Positions 5,505 through 5,518 of a stretch of DNA of 5,518 nt are shown here, piece by piece; position 1 is the stretch's first letter, and every line of letters begins with the position of its first letter. Source of the stretch: a bacterium (lineage in GTDB: Bacteria; Zixibacteria; MSB-5A5; GN15; FEB-12); the NCBI GenBank assembly GCA_030640905.1, contig DAOWIM010000331.1, positions 1 to 5,518 on the forward strand, in the 5' to 3' direction. The notes beneath the pieces were generated by a model, which worked only from the letters and a program-made list of their open reading frames with translations, was not told the DNA's origin and did not search any database. The position numbers were made by a program, and so were the translations under genes.

Positions 5505-5518
5505 AGCCTGCATTTACA

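Larger units (their letters stand above)
5181..5518. other. Non-coding region dense in inverted repeats
   Basis: No gene is supported over these 338 bases; the short frames are broken by stops and lack ribosome binding sites. The region holds at least six hairpin-forming inverted repeats, at 5210-5232, 5253-5283, 5315-5327, 5331-5344, 5381-5453 and 5489-5504. Two of these share a near-identical core (TCCGC-nn-CGGCGGAC). None is followed by a T-run. The set resembles repetitive extragenic palindromic DNA more than a terminator or riboswitch. Confidence 0.6.

Noticed and set aside
5210..5518. CRISPR array
   Set aside because: The hairpins differ from one another and are not evenly spaced by unique spacers; no cas genes are present.

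Overview
The window holds four protein-coding genes from a bacterium. The first is cut by the left edge. The genes have about average GC, bacterial start signals and two clear signal peptides. The dockerin-type C-terminus on the secreted protein (tandem D-x-N-x-N/D-G loops, each followed by an NISD...(Y/W)-(M/L)-F helix) is a style I associate with uncultured FCB-group and related lineages, Zixibacteria in particular. That assignment is from memory of protein style, not a search, and is only suggestive. Periplasmic export and a LolA-like protein fit a diderm cell envelope.

Layout: (1) Bases 1-1227, plus strand: the larger part of a membrane sensor histidine kinase (Cache-like sensor end, TM helix, HAMP, HisKA, HATPase). 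(2) Bases 1278-1715, minus strand: a stand-alone response-regulator receiver domain, tail to tail with the kinase. (3) Bases 1728-2121: an AT-rich gap of about 390 bp between the divergently oriented regulator and the next gene, with candidate promoters and a possible decayed sequence. (4) Bases 2122-3132, plus strand: an exported protein with a LolA/LppX-like domain and an extra helical C-terminal part. (5) Bases 3133-3304: a convergent gap with a strong hairpin. (6) Bases 3305-5116, minus strand: a 603-residue secreted protein that reads as a seven-fold repeat (probably a beta-propeller), then a two-loop dockerin-like calcium-binding domain and an unusual Pro/Asp/Arg-rich tail. (7) Bases 5117-5518: its promoter region, then more than 300 bp of non-coding DNA packed with inverted repeats.

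How they fit together: the kinase and receiver are a plausible signalling pair with the output domain missing from view. The LolA-like protein and the propeller-dockerin protein are both cell-envelope or secreted proteins but are convergently transcribed and need not be related. I do not see a mobile element, CRISPR array, tRNA/rRNA or defence system. The parts most worth a second look are the seven-fold repeat protein with its irregular second calcium loop and tail, the hairpin-dense right end, and the AT-rich 1.80-1.98 kb gap. No previously undescribed system can be claimed from this sequence alone.
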